From Juglans regia (taxonomy: Eukaryota; Streptophyta; Magnoliopsida; Fagales; Juglandaceae), in assembly GCF_001411555.2 (NCBI RefSeq), contig NC_049909.1, positions 2,651,875 through 2,715,874 on the forward strand: a stretch of DNA of 64,000 nucleotides, in the 5' to 3' direction. A program made the position numbers and the translations under genes. Positions 48,393 through 60,154 of this stretch are shown piece after piece. The notes under the pieces are model-generated. The model saw only the letters and a program-made list of their open reading frames with translations. It was not told where the DNA came from and did not search any database. The stretch's first letter is position 1. The number at the start of each line of letters is the position of its first letter.

Positions 48393-48545
48393 TGTTAGTG
48401 TATATGTGAGTATGTGAATTGTGTGTATGAATAAGATTCTCATATTTGCTAAGTGAGGCTCTTGTATTGCCTTGAACGTTTATATAAAGGCCACATTAGG
48501 CTACATTGAAATGTGCACAACAATGTATAGAATACAATTCTAACA
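48393..48545 (+). repeat. 5' LTR of the TRIM
   Basis: 153 bp, starting TGTTAGTG and ending CTAACA. It contains a TATATAAA box at about 48481. Confidence 0.85.
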
Positions 48546-48558
48546 TGGTATCAGAGCC
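48546..48558 (+). other. Primer-binding site of the TRIM
   Basis: TGGTATCAGAGCC is the standard complement of initiator methionine tRNA and directly abuts the 5' LTR. Confidence 0.9.
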
Positions 48559-49146
48559 ATGTCATTGTGCCACATGGTTGCCATGTTAGTAGACTACCAC
48601 ATCAACATTCTTCCACTGCCTCTGTTTTCTCCAGTTTGGCCCTTTCACCGTTATCCAAGTACAGCTCACTGCTGTAAGACATTCGCAATCGCAACAATGA
48701 CTACTACGTTTGTAGTCTGCCACATAGCAGCCATGTTTGCTTCATCCTTCTCAGCATTCTTTTGATGGCTATGTCTTCTCCGGCTAAGCCTTATGTAACA
48801 CCCCACTCTCCACAATTAGTAATAAAGTCACTTTTAAAAATTCTCAAGAGTTTGAGTGTTACTACTTACCGTGACCTAAAACTTTTTTTCTTAAAGAAAC
48901 ACCATATACAAAGATTCCATATAATAAATTAAATCATTCTTTATAAAAATACTGAAATCATAAATGAGTATGTGTTGAAGCAATTATTAAAATTTTCCAA
49001 ACTTTGTCACTATCAAAATCATGAGTTAAAATCTCTATATATGATCTAGGTCTCTTTCATACCTCCCTGGACCAAGTTTCATCCTGCATCTCTTCTTTCA
49101 TAAATATTCTGATCTAGGGTGGTTTAATAACATAAAAAAACTAAAT

Positions 49147-49956
49147 TGATGGGAACCAAGGTGGGCCTACTCTTAAAGATCCTTTACAAGTTCCAAATGG
49201 GTCAATTACAAGATCAAGGGTCAAGAAGATCAAGGAAGCAATGCAAGTATTGGTGCAATCTACTTGGGATGAAACTAGCAAGGGCCTAACACTCAAGATA
49301 GGCTTGAAAGAATGAGAACTAGTTTTGATCCACTTGATTCAAGCTGTGGAAGACATGACTTGGAGATAAGGCCTATTGTTATTGGAGGCTTCCAATTTGG
49401 TTAAATGATTTATTTTATTAGTTTAGAATAAGTGGGCTTGAAGATGCTTGGCCCACATGTCTTATTTCTTATGAACTAGGGTTTTCGGGAAGGCCTTGTA
49501 TTTTGGCCAATGGCTTATTTGGAAAGTTACTTATTAGGAACTAGGGTTTCAAGAGGTTACTGTAGCCGCGGCACTGTTCATCCAGGGCCATTTTGGATAA
49601 AAGAGGCTTTATTTTGACTAAGATTTTAATTAGGTTTGGTTTAAATACTCTTTTAGCCTCATTTGAAGTTTTAGACAATACTGAATTTTATTTGTGAGTT
49701 GAGTTTACTCCTCTTGTTCTTGATTGAACTTTTGAACTTATCAAAGGTAAATCATAACCTTTATGGCGTTCCTCCTTGTAATCTAAGTTTTTGAGACAAG
49801 TTTTTCAACGGGTCTAGATTTTAATATAATCTAGGTTCTTGAAACAAGTTCTCATCGGGTCTAAATTCTCCATCCATTGACTTGATTTTGGCTTTCTTGG
49901 GGAGTTTTCAAATTGATTGTGGGTTCAAGGGATTCCATTCTCGCAGGTTCATATCA
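49147..49956 (+). repeat. 5' LTR of the gypsy element
   Basis: 810 bp. Its first 200 bp are homologous to the end of the pol reading frame found at the start of the 3' LTR. It ends GGTTCATATCA. Confidence 0.93.
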
Positions 49957-50689
49957 TTTGGCATCAGAGCCAGGTTTCCAATCAGGTCTGATTCTATCTT
50001 TTATTCTTGCATATTTAATTCTAGGGCTTCATTGTTCTAGGATTGATTACAAAAAAATAAAAATGAAAAAAATAGAGGTGGCTGCCGAATTTCTTCACTA
50101 TTGTTAGGGCTGCTGAATTTCATTGTTCTAGGATTTTTGGTGGCTGAAATCTCTTGTTCTAGGGGCTATCGTATATCACTTGTCCTAGGGCTTTTGAGTT
50201 ATTGTTAGGGTTTTCTCAATTGCTTATTCTTGATTGTGATCAAATTAGTTGGTGAAAAGACAAGAAAAAAAATCGTCCAGAAAAAAAAAACCCAAAATTT
50301 TTTCTTCAGCCTTATCATCAAAGGGGCTGCATACATTATTCTAGTTGGTATCTTGTCTTATAGTTACTATTTCATTCGTATAATTTCCTTGATTCAGGTG
50401 TAGTTTTTATTCCTTCCTTATTTCTCTTGTTCTTGTTTCTTGGACCTAATTACTAGTTGGGATAAAATAATATTGCATTGTCTTGATTGAGTTCAATTTG
50501 TTCTTAAAGAACTTGAGTGAGAAAACTCTTGAGGTAAAAGGCAAGAGAGTGTGAGACTATTATTGGATAAAAAGCCAATTAAGAGTGAAACACGAGTAGA
50601 GTGCCATTATTTGAGTGTAAACACGTAAGGAGGTGTGTGAGGTTTTTTTTTTTTTTTACCACTAACATTCTTGTGTGCAGCACCTTACA

Positions 50690-52340
50690 ATGTCTCATCG
50701 GAGTAGCTCATCACCAAGGGAGAGAGCAGATAACTCATCATTTGTATTGCAAGTCATGCAACAACAGTTTGAGTGGTTGAACTTTGTCTTAGGTGAGGTG
50801 AGAGACAGGATGGATCATCAAGAAGCAACGATTAGAAATCTGCAAAGTGGGAGAGATACGAGGCGACATGAGCATAGAGTTGAAAATGAGTATGAGAATG
50901 AAGGAGATGATGAGGATGAGGAAACTTAGCATCTGAAGTTGGGTTGGGTAGACATAGAAGAATTAGGTATGAAAGAGGACTTGAAGGGAATCTAAGAGAT
51001 CGGGATGGTGTAGATAGAGACCTTGGGAGCATCAAAATGAAAATATCATCTTTCTAAAGTAGAACTGACCCTGAGGTTTATCTAGAGTAGGAGAAAAAAA
51101 AATAGAGTTGATGTTTGATTGCCATAATTACTCTGAGCAGAAGAAAGTGAAGTTGGCGGTAATTGAGTTCACTGATTATGCTATTATTTGATGGGATCAA
51201 TTAGTGACCAATAGGAGGAAGAATTATGAGATGCCTATAGAGACATGGGGAGAGTTGAAAGCTCTTATGAGGCGGAGATTTGTACATAACCATTACTATA
51301 GAGACATTTACCAGAAATTACAAAATCTTACACAGGGGTCTAGGAGTGTGGAGGATTACCATAAGGAGATGGAGGTGGCGATGATTCCGACTAATGTAGA
51401 GGAGGACCGGGAGGCCACCATGGCTAGATTTTTGAGTGGTTTGAATAGAGACATAGCCAATGTAATTGAATTGCAGCATTATGTGGAGATAGATGACATT
51501 GTGCACATGGTTATGAAGGTGGAGAGGCAGTTAAAGAGAAAGGGACAACAAAATACACTTCAGTTTCTAGCACTACTTGAAAATCAAAATGGGATAGGAA
51601 TGATCCAACTGAAGAAAACAGAAAGACCGAACCACCTAAGGGAAAAGATGAGGGAACTAGCAATAAACCCAAGGTAGAATCCCAACCTTCATGGAATAGA
51701 GATATTAAATGTTTTAAGTGTTTGGGTTCAAGGCACATCACTTCTCGATGTCCAAATATGAGGGTGATGATTATGCGTGACAATATGGAGGTGATGACTG
51801 AGAGTGAGGATGATAGTGATGAGGTGCCCGAGTTGGTTGATGCTAGTGATGATGATGGAGTGGTATACCCCGTGACAGGTGAGTCTCTTGTTGCTAGGCA
51901 TGCTCTCAATGCACACATTAAGGTGGATGATGCAGAGCAACAGAGAGAGAACATATTTCATACTAGATGTCATGTCAATAATAGGGTATGTGGTATGATC
52001 ATTGATGGGGGAGTTGTACTAATGTGCCTAGCACTACTTTGGCTAAGAAACTGAATTTACCAACCTTAAAACACTTTAGACTATACAAATTGCAGTGGTT
52101 AAATGATGGTGGAGAGGTTAGTGTGGACAGAAATGTTAGTTACTTTTTCTATTGGGAAGTATCAGGATGAGGTGCTTTGTGATGTTGCGCCTATGCATGC
52201 TGGCCATATTTTGTTAGGGAGGCCATGGCAGTATAATAGGAGGGTGACACATGATGGGTTCAAGAACATATACAGCTTTGAAAAGGAGAGCAAAACAATC
52301 AAGCTTGCTCCTTTAACTCCAAGCCAGGTCTAGGAGGACC
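50690..52340 (+). pseudogene. Gypsy gag and protease region
   Basis: Gag starts MSHRSSSSPRERADNSS at 50690, with a coiled-coil-like start. It continues through EMPIETWGELKALMRRRFV and YYRDIYQKLQNLTQGSRSVE at 51204-51380. The zinc knuckle (CFKCLGSRHITSRC) is at 51712-51755. The protease region (FHTRCHVNNRVCGMIIDGG) has D-G-G where D-S/T-G is expected, so it appears inactive. The stretch ends with HILLGRPWQYNRRVTHDGF. Stops and frame changes break it. Confidence 0.88.
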
Positions 52341-52550
52341 AACTGAAACTGAAAAATGAGATTGCTCAAAAAAAAAAGAGTGAAAATGAGAGTGATCAAA
52401 AGAGAAAGAGTGATCAAAAAAAAAAAAGAGTGGAAAAAGTGATTGAGCAAGAAAGAAAGAGTGAGAGTGAAAATGAGCATAAAAGAAAGAGTGAAAAAGA
52501 AAAAAGAGTGGAGCCACGAGAAAAAAAGAAAGAGAGTTTGTAGAGAGAAA
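52341..52550 (+). repeat. Lys/Glu-rich low-complexity linker between protease and RT
   Basis: A purine-rich tract made of 'gaaagagtga' and 'aatgagagtgatca' type units encodes a highly charged K/E/S linker (KKKSENESDQKRKSDQKK). Minus-strand open frames here are Phe/Leu/Ser-rich mirror products and are rejected. Confidence 0.7.
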
Positions 52551-52689
52551 ATGAAAGGCAAAAGTGAGTTTCTATACAAGACAAAGTGTGGTTAAGAGGG
52601 ATTTCTTTGCAGATCTCCCTATGATTTTTCTTGTCTATAAAATGTCTTATCTTACTCCTGATGAAACTAACTAGTCTCTTCCTAGTTTG

Positions 52690-55487
52690 GCTGTTTTTTT
52701 GTTGCAGGAGTTTGAGGATGTATTCCCGAAAGAGATGCCAAATGAGTTGCCACCCATTCAAGGCATTGAGCACCAGACTGATTTTGTGCCTAGGGCTGCA
52801 TTTCCAAACTGACCAGCCTATAGGAGTAATCTAGAGGAGACAAAGGAGCTTCAGAGGCAAGTTGAGGATTTGATGAGCAAGGGGTAAGTGAGGGAGAGCA
52901 TGAGCCATTGTGTAGTACCAGTGCTACTAGTGCCAAAGAAGGATGAGACGTGGAGGTTGTGCATTGATTGTAGGGCGGTCAACAATATCATGGTAAAGTA
53001 TCGTCATCCCAATCCTAGATTGGATGATATGCTTGATGAATTGCATGGCTCATGTATTTTCAGTAAAATTGATCTGAAAAGTGGGTACCATCAAATTAGA
53101 ATGAAAGATGGTGATGAATGAAAAACTGTTTTTAAGACTAAGTATGGGCTTTATGAATGGTTGGTTATGACATTTGGACTTACAAATGCGCCCAGTACTT
53201 TCATGAGATTAATGAACCATGTCTTACGTGCGTTCATAGGCAAGTTTGTAGTTGTGTACTTTGATGATATCCTAGTGTACAACAAGGACTTAAATGAGCA
53301 TTTGAGATATGTGTTTGATGTGTTGAGATGTGAAAAGTTGTATGCTAATTTCAAGAAATGTACCTTTTGCATGGAAAAAGTTATTTTTCTTAGTTATGTT
53401 GTTAGTACAAAAGGTATTGAGGTGGATGAAGAGAAAGTCAATGCCATCAAGGAGTGGCAAAGGCCAAAAAGCATCACTGGGGTAAGAAGCTTTCATGGCT
53501 TAGCTACCTTTTATCGGCATTTTGTTACAGACTTTAGCACCATTGCTACACCACACTGAGGTAATTAAAAATAATGTTGGGTTTCATTGGGGGGCTAATC
53601 AAGAAAATGCTTTTGCCACTATTAAACAAAGGTTGTGCTCTGCACCTGTGTTAGCATTACTTGATTTTAACAAAGCTTTTGAGATTGAATGTGATGCCTC
53701 AGGAATAGGGATTGGAGCCGTTTTGATGCAAGAAATTTGGCTCATAGCCTTCTTCAGTAAAAAGCTAAGTGGGGCATCCCTGAAGTACCTTACTTATGAC
53801 AAAGAGCATTATGCTCTTGTTCATGCATTAGAGACTTGGCAGCACTACGTATGGCCAAGGGAATTTGTGATCCACACCTATCATGAATCATTGAAGCATC
53901 TCAATGGTCAAGGTAAGTTGAATAAAAGGCATGCTAGATGGATGGAATACATTGAAACCTTTCCTTATGTCATCCATTACAAGGAAGGTAAGGAGAACAT
54001 TGTTGCTAATGCTCTATCCCATAGGTATGTACTTCTTGCTTCTATGAGTGCTAAAATGTTTGGGTTTGAATATGTGAAAGGCATGTATGCCGATGACGCT
54101 AACTTTTCTGATGTGTATATGACATGTGATAAAGCAGCATTTTGTAAGTTTTACAAGCATGATGATTATTTGTTTAAAGAAAACAAACTTTGTGTGCCAA
54201 GTTGTTCTATGCGTGAGTTATTGGTGCGTGAGGCACATGGTGGGGGATTAATGGGACACTTTGGTGTCAAGAAAACTTTAGACATTTTGCATGAACATTT
54301 CTTTTGGTTTAAGATGAAGAGAGATGTTAATCGTATTTGTGGAAGGTGCATTACATGTAGAAAGGCTAAATCTAAGGTTTTTCCACATGGGTTGTATACA
54401 CCCTTACCCGTTCCTAGTGAGCCATGGGTAGACATATCTATGGACTTTGTTTTGGGGTTGCCTAGGACAAAAAGGGGTAGAGATTCTATTTTTGTGGTTG
54501 TGGATAGATTTAGTAAGATGACACATTTCATTCCATGCCATAGCTGACTTGTTTTTCTGGGTGATAGTGCGACTCCATGGTGTACCCAGGAGTATGGTTT
54601 CTAATAGGGATGTTAAATTCTTTAGCTACTTTTGGAAGATGCTGTGGGGGGAAATTGGGTACTAAGTTCTTATTTTCCAGTACTTGCCATCCGCAGACTG
54701 ATGGTCAGATTGAAGTAGTTAATAGGATTTTAACTCAGCTTTTACGCACTATTGTTCATAAGAATTTAAAAACTTGGGAGGATTGTTTGTCATTTATAGA
54801 GTTTGCATATAATAGGATCATATATATTACTACTTCATATTCTCCTTTTGAAATTGTTAATGGTTTTAATCCATTTACTCCTTCAGATTTGATGTCCTTA
54901 CCTGTTGATGGCAGGAGTAGCTTGGATAGACAAAAGAAAGCAGAGTTGGTGAAGTCACTTCATTAGAGGGTCCGGCTTCAAATTGCCCAAAAGAATGAAA
55001 GGGTTGCTTTCCAAGCCAATAAAGGGCGAAGGCGTGTCATCTTTGGGTTTGGGTTCACATGCGCAAAGAAATATTCTAAGCCCATAGAAAGACTAAGTTG
55101 CATCCTCAAGGAGATGGACCTTTCCAAATTCTTGAGAAAATTAATGACAATGCATATAAAGTGGATCTTCCAAGTGAGTATAATGTTTTTGCTACTTTCA
55201 ATATTTCTAATCTTTCTCCTTTTGATGTAGGTGAAGATTCGAGGTCGAATCATTTTGAGGAGAGGGGGAATGATGAGAACCAAGGTGGGCCTACTCTTAA
55301 AGATCTTTTGCAAGTTCCAGATGGGCCAATTACAAGATCAAGGGCCAAGAAAATCAAAGAAGCAATGCAAGGATTGGTGCAATCCACTTGGGATGAAGCT
55401 AGCAATGGCCCAACACTCAAGATGGGCTTGAAAGAAGGAGAACCAGTTTTGATCCACCTGATTCAAGCTGTGGAAGATATGACTTAG
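52690..55487 (+). pseudogene. Gypsy RT, RNase H and integrase region
   Basis: RT shows [35 protein letters not shown] and the catalytic [11 protein letters not shown] (about 53258). RNase H shows [19 protein letters not shown] and [15 protein letters not shown]. Integrase has an HHCC-like finger region ([26 protein letters not shown]) and a core ([19 protein letters not shown]). It then reads STCHPQTDGQIEVVNRIL and TSYSPFEIVNGFNP. The tail (GPFQILEKINDNAYKVDLPS) runs to a stop at 55487. It has no chromodomain that I can see. In-frame stops near 52885 and 53119 and a frameshift near 53555 make it non-functional. Confidence 0.92.
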
Positions 55488-56092
55488 ATATAGGGTATAT
55501 TGTTATTGGAGGCTTCCAATTTGGTTAAATGATTTATTTTATTAGATTAGAATAAGTGGGCTTGAAGATGCTTAGCCCACATGTCTTATTTCTTATGAAC
55601 TAGGATTTTCAGGAAAGCCTTGTATTTTGGCCAATGGCTTATTTGAAAAGTTACTTTTTAGGAACTAGGGTTCTAAGAGGTTATTGTAGTGTTACTGTAG
55701 CTGCAACATTGTTCATTCAGGGGCAATTTGGATAAAAGGGGCTTTATTTTGACTAGGGTTTTAGTTAGGTTTGGTTTAAATACTCTTTGTAGCCTCATTT
55801 GAAGTTTTAGACAATATTGAATTTTATTTGTGAGTTGAGTTTACTCCTCTTGTTCTTGATTGAACTTTTAAACTTATCAAAGGTAAATCACAACCTTTGT
55901 GGCGTTCCTCCTTGTAATCTGAATTTTTCAGACGAGTTCTTCAGCGGGTCTAAATTTTAATATAATCTAGGTTCTTGAAACGAGTTCTCATCGGGTCTAG
56001 ATTCTCCATCCATTGACTTGATTTTGACTTTCTTGGAGAGTTTTTAAATTGATTGTGGGTTCAAGGGATTTCATTCCCGCGGGTTCATATCA
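55271..56092 (+). repeat. 3' LTR of the gypsy element
   Basis: 822 bp, starting TGATGAGAACCAAGG and ending GGTTCATATCA. The pol frame extends about 217 bp into it. Confidence 0.93.
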
Positions 56093-57581
56093 TAAATGAG
56101 TTAATGACTCAGTAAAAAACTCAACATAGTAAAAAACTTATCATAACATAAACATACTTAACATAAGAATTTTCATAAAATATTTTATGTTGAGAACTTA
56201 AATATGATTGTTCATACGTATGCTATGACATACATGAATTATCTTGGCTTATCTGACTTATCATACTGACATACACATTTAACCATGTGTGCAAGGTTGT
56301 GTACCGGCTCCATATCCAGCCACCGCAAGGGGAACCGTTGATAGTCTTCTAGCATTCTATGGTGGATCACGCTTAGCTTCCTAGCTTGCACATCTACCCA
56401 TAAATTGCATGGGCACCATACATCTGAATGGCCATCTGATTAAATGTTCTAAGCTTATCTTACACTTGATCTTATGAAAGGTTACGTGTCTTATGCAACG
56501 TAAAATGGATAATATGTACATAACTATAATATATATAATGAAACAGGATGAATGACGTACTTGCAAATCTCATGACATGCGTGATACGTAAACACTGGTT
56601 TCTAAAGAACTGTCTTTAATAATAATATATATAACTGGCTAACGTATTCTAATCATAATTTATGATCAAGCTACTTACCCTGCAATGTTAATCCAATATT
56701 TTTGTTATGAAATCGATCACCTGAACTAGAAGGAGAGAGAAAACATGAGGGTTGTTGTGAGAAGAATGAGGCAGTCGACTATTGGCATGGTGAATGTGGG
56801 GCATGCATGGTGCTAGATTGGGTAGCTTGGGTTCGACCACTGCCCTTACAAAGGTTTATATTTTTTCTAAATAACACATATAATGAAGATATTTATAAAG
56901 AGATTTGGAAGATGGTGCCGACGAGTTCGAGTTCGAGTGGAACTCGGTTGCAATTATTCAAGAATAGAGTTTAAATTTAAAAACATAATCTAATAGTTCA
57001 TTCAATATAAGATTGGCAGTAAGGGATTTCAATCAGTGATAATTTTAAATTGAAATAAATTTCTAATGGCCGATCTTTAAATTCTGAAAGGAGTCTAACT
57101 TGTTCAATAAATAATAAAGTAGATTTAACCTAGTTATTGAGCCTACTTAAAACTCCTAATCAACTTCAATAATTTATCGCTCGCATGCTTATCCAATATG
57201 ACCCATTAAATATAATTTCGGCCCAAGAAAAAGTATCAATATTTTGACCTTAGAATTATTGGGCCAGGTCGTTACACCCTGTCACCATTATCGAGGTGTT
57301 GCTACTGCTGTTAGAAATTTGCAATCATTGTAAGGACTACTACATCTGCTTCATCCTTTTTGGCATTCCTCAGTTGCCTATCTTCTACGGTTGATCCTTG
57401 CCACCGTTCAGGTGCTGCTCACTGCCGTCAGACATCATCTGCAAATGTTGTAAGGACTACTAAAAAATTTTAGAATCATTATGCCACATCATCATCCTGC
57501 CACATCAGCAAAGTATGACTTCTCTGTTATTTAGTTGACATCCTCATGTTGGTTTCTCAACCACCTTGAGTTTCAAGGGGC

Positions 57582-57724
57582 TGTTAGTGTATATGTGAGT
57601 GTGTGAATTGTGTGTATGAATAGGATTCCCACATTGCTTGAGTGAGGCTCTTGTATTGCTTTGGCCTCTTATATAAAGGCGACATTAGACTACATTGAAA
57701 GATGCACAATGATGTATAGAATTC
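57582..57724 (+). repeat. 3' LTR of the TRIM
   Basis: It begins TGTTAGTGTATATGTGAGTG and keeps the TATATAAAGGC box. Its last bases diverge from the 5' copy. Confidence 0.8.
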
Positions 57725-57852
57725 GAAATGCTTCATGCACTCATAAGTAATATTTAAACAGTACTCATAAATCTCTATGATCTAGAAATATCATATATAG
57801 TAAATGTTTTCTATTGTTTTTATTGATTCTGGTGCACCCGTCTTATTCAACT

Positions 57853-57883
<31 letters not shown>

Positions 57884-58100
57884 ACAAGAACTATATATTT
57901 GAAATTAATTAATCTTTCTTGGTGCCAAGAGATGTTATATTGTTTGAGTATTTATAAGCTTTAAATAATACTACCAAAAAAAAAAAAAGACAAAAATAGT
58001 CTCTGGTTTATTTTAAGTTAAGTTTTACTTATTTAAGATGAAGCCCATGGATAATCCCAACACAGGAATAACTAATACTAATTATGTCATGCTACCGGTT
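57725..58100. other. No gene seen; AT microsatellite
   Basis: A TA run at about 57855-57880 and general AT-rich sequence. Nothing else recognised. Confidence 0.5.
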
Positions 58101-58149
58101 TCTTTTCTTTCAGCATGTTTATGAGCCATATTGATTTTTATCTTTTAGC

Positions 58150-59049
58150 ATTTTTATTTTTATCGAACCCGGAAGCTCTCTCTCGAACCCATCTCTCTCA
58201 AAACTCCTGTTTACAGTTCTGACTCGAAGGGGTGGGAGCTTCGGCTCCTTCCCCCTCCCTCCCTCTCTCCCCACCCCCCATACCCTCTATGTAGTGCTCC
58301 ATTTTGTGTTTGTTGTGTTTTGCAGGCTAAATAAGGGAGAATCGCAGATCTAGATTCTCCAGCAACCATAGATCAGCACGCGCCTCTTCATGGCGTTGCC
58401 CAGCCGCCGATCTTCAAGACTATTGAAGGCATCGCCAAACGGAGCGGTGAGTTGCTCACACGAGCGGCCAATAGTTATCAAAGACGTTCGATGAGTGGCT
58501 TTCTCGCACCACCGGGAGGCCTTTTGCTATCGTCACGTGCGGCACCACTGGGTTCTGTGAGTCTGGATTCTCCAAGATCGATCGACGGTTTTCTCCCAGG
58601 GTGGCGCATGTACTGCACGTGCCACCGCAGCCGCTTGGAGCATTGTCCTTTTCCGTTGTTATAGTGGTTTTTCCATTGTATTTTATTTCGTGTCCTGTTC
58701 TTCTTTTATTGAAAAATAAAAATTCAAAAAATTTTGTCCCTTCGGACCTTGGTCCGAACGGTGTGATCTTCCCTCTTCGTTTAGGCGGTGTATGGGGTTT
58801 GGTGCACCCTACTCTGCGTAGTCGGGGTATGGGTTTTGTCACCTAGTTACTATTACTCTGTCGGGGACAGAGATGTGCACGACGAATCCCTTAGACTTAT
58901 GTCTTTAGAGATCTGTCATCTGGACTAGACCATGTCAGCCACGGAAGTGTGCTGGGAAGCTATTAACATTTGTAACTGACTTTTTTAAGTCAAATTTGTA
59001 TGTTCTCTATTATGAATGAAATGTGATCCTTATTATAAAAAAAATTAAG
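58150..59049 (+). mobile_element. Retroposon-like GC-rich block with A-run tail
   Basis: GC content rises sharply between about 58170 and 58830 compared with its neighbours. The block then ends in 'gaaatgtgatccttattata' and eight A residues, like the LINE tails in this window. No RT or endonuclease domain is present and no target duplication was found. Open frames at 58452-58664 and 58601-58846 have no recognisable domain. It may be an internally deleted LINE or a SINE-like element. Confidence 0.4.
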
Positions 59050-59122
59050 ATATAGGGTGACAAATTTTAACTTTGTTGTCTAGCTGAGCATTGATAGAAA
59101 ATAATGAATTGAACTTTATTTA

Positions 59123-59481
59123 GGGCTTGTTTGGAAAAAGTTTACATTCCAAAATTTTCATTTCATCTCATCTCATCTCATCCAATCTTTTTTCCAAATA
59201 TCACTCAAACACAAATACTTTCAAACTAATCATTACAACTTTTCCAAACTTTCAAATAAAAAATAAAAATAATTCAACTTTTTCAAATCCTCAACAAAAA
59301 ATAATATTAAAAAATTATATTCTAACAATATTTTAACTTTATACTATTTTGTATTCAACTTTTTCTCTCTCATTTCCCCAAATCTTTTAAAACATTAACT
59401 CAAACTATCTCACTACTATTCGCAAATTATCTTACTACTATTCATAAAATTCTCATATCATCTCACTCTCCAAACTTGTCG
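59123..59481. mobile_element. Tourist-like MITE with TTA duplication
   Basis: It starts GGGCTTGTTTGG and ends CCAAACTTGTCG, with TTA on both flanks (59120-59122 and 59482-59484). The interior has 'catctcatctcatctcatcc' and 'tcactactattcgcaaatta' motifs, complementary to those of the 18601-18948 copy. 359 bp, non-coding. Confidence 0.8.
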
Positions 59482-59562
59482 TTACTGTTATAGCCTTGTT
59501 TGGGATCAACCAGTGCATTAGTTTCAAGTGTTGAAGATGCATAAGTTTATCATCCCTCCTTT

Positions 59563-59743
59563 TGCTTCTAAGTCAGCATTCAACATTGGAGATCGTGTGT
59601 TAGATTCATTTTGAAGCTCCTTGGCCCCAAAAAGAGTTGAAGCTCTTATTTGCACACAAAATTGGTTGAAAACTCTCTCCATTATTTATGACTTCCAAGA
59701 CTTAATGGAAGATGCCGAAAGCTATAAGCTGAAAAAATGGTAA
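59563..59743 (+). pseudogene. hAT transposase C-terminal fragment
   Basis: Translation gives SKSAFNIGDRVLDSF, a stop, SSLAPKRVEALICTQNWLK and DFQDLMEDAESYKLKKW. This is the dimerisation region of plant hAT transposases, comparable to the segment at 45640-45800. No upstream domain is present. Confidence 0.8.
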
Positions 59744-59840
59744 GACTCGTTTTGAGATATCGTGTACTTTCATGTGGTTTTTTAATAATTATACTTTTAA
59801 CATAGTTTTTTTTCTTTCACGTAGAGATAACTTTGAATAA

Positions 59841-59842
<2 letters not shown>

Positions 59843-59877
<35 letters not shown>
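59843..59877. repeat. CT microsatellite
   Basis: About seventeen TC units, nearly uninterrupted. Confidence 0.9.
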
Positions 59878-59880
<3 letters not shown>

Positions 59881-59989
59881 CCATCTCCTGTGACTCCCTT
59901 CCCCACTCGTGAATACTGCGCACTAACCACACACCCACCATGCACCGAGTTGTGTGAGTTGAGAATTGTGAACTTTGGATGGTGTAGTT

Positions 59990-60154
59990 GTGATGTGGCC
60001 GTGTGCCGCATGAAGTGATAAGATAATTGTGTAGTTTGTGATATGACTGTGACCGCGTGAAGTGATAGGATAATTGTGAGGCTTGTGATGTGGCCAGATG
60101 TTGTGTGAAGTATCAGGATGAGCTATGTAGTTTTGTGACATGCCCTATGAAGTG
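59990..60154 (+). repeat. Minisatellite, unit about 48 bp
   Basis: Units at 59990-60037, 60038-60084, 60085-60134 and a partial fourth begin 'gtgatrtg' and contain 'gtgaagtgataggataattg'. The first copies are the most similar. Confidence 0.8.

Larger units (their letters stand above)
49147..56092 (+). mobile_element. Ty3-gypsy retrotransposon, structurally complete, coding region mutated
   Basis: LTRs at 49147-49956 and 55271-56092 are closely similar. The perfect 5-bp duplication TAAAT lies at 49142-49146 and 56093-56097. A primer site (TTTGGCATCAGAGCCAGG) follows the 5' LTR and a purine tract (GAGGAGAGGGGGAA) precedes the 3' LTR. gag, protease, RT, RNase H and integrase are in gypsy order. 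The coding frame continues into the 3' LTR. Confidence 0.95.
48794..57276. mobile_element. LTR-like unit inside the TRIM, itself holding the gypsy element
   Basis: Borders are TGTAACACCCCAC on the left and GGTCGTTACA on the right, of TG..CA type. Removing the gypsy element leaves about 1.5 kb of AT-rich non-coding sequence (48794-49146 and 56098-57276), consistent with a solo LTR. The flanks (CCTTA / CCCTG) are a poor duplication, so the type is tentative. Confidence 0.5.
48393..57724 (+). mobile_element. TRIM-type LTR element, split by nested insertions
   Basis: Short LTRs (48393-48545 and 57582-57724) share TGTTAGTGTATATGTGAG, 'gaattgtgtgtatgaat', 'tatataaaggc' and 'tacattgaaa'. The 5' LTR is followed at once by TGGTATCAGAGCC, and 'tttcaaggggc' precedes the 3' LTR. 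The internal region (48546-48793 plus 57277-57581) is only about 550 bp and non-coding. It contains duplicated 'gctcactgc' and 'gactactac' segments. The 3' LTR tip has diverged. Confidence 0.85.

Noticed and set aside
52299..52773. Minus-strand Phe/Ser/Leu-rich frames resembling membrane segments
   Set aside because: They are the complement of the Lys/Glu linker of the gypsy polyprotein.
48794..57276. A confident target duplication for the LTR-like unit within the TRIM
   Set aside because: The flanks CCTTA and CCCTG agree too poorly to count, so the unit type is left tentative.
58456..58842. 128-residue minus-strand frame in GC-rich sequence
   Set aside because: GC-rich DNA yields chance open frames and the block ends like a retroposon on the + strand; no domain was seen.
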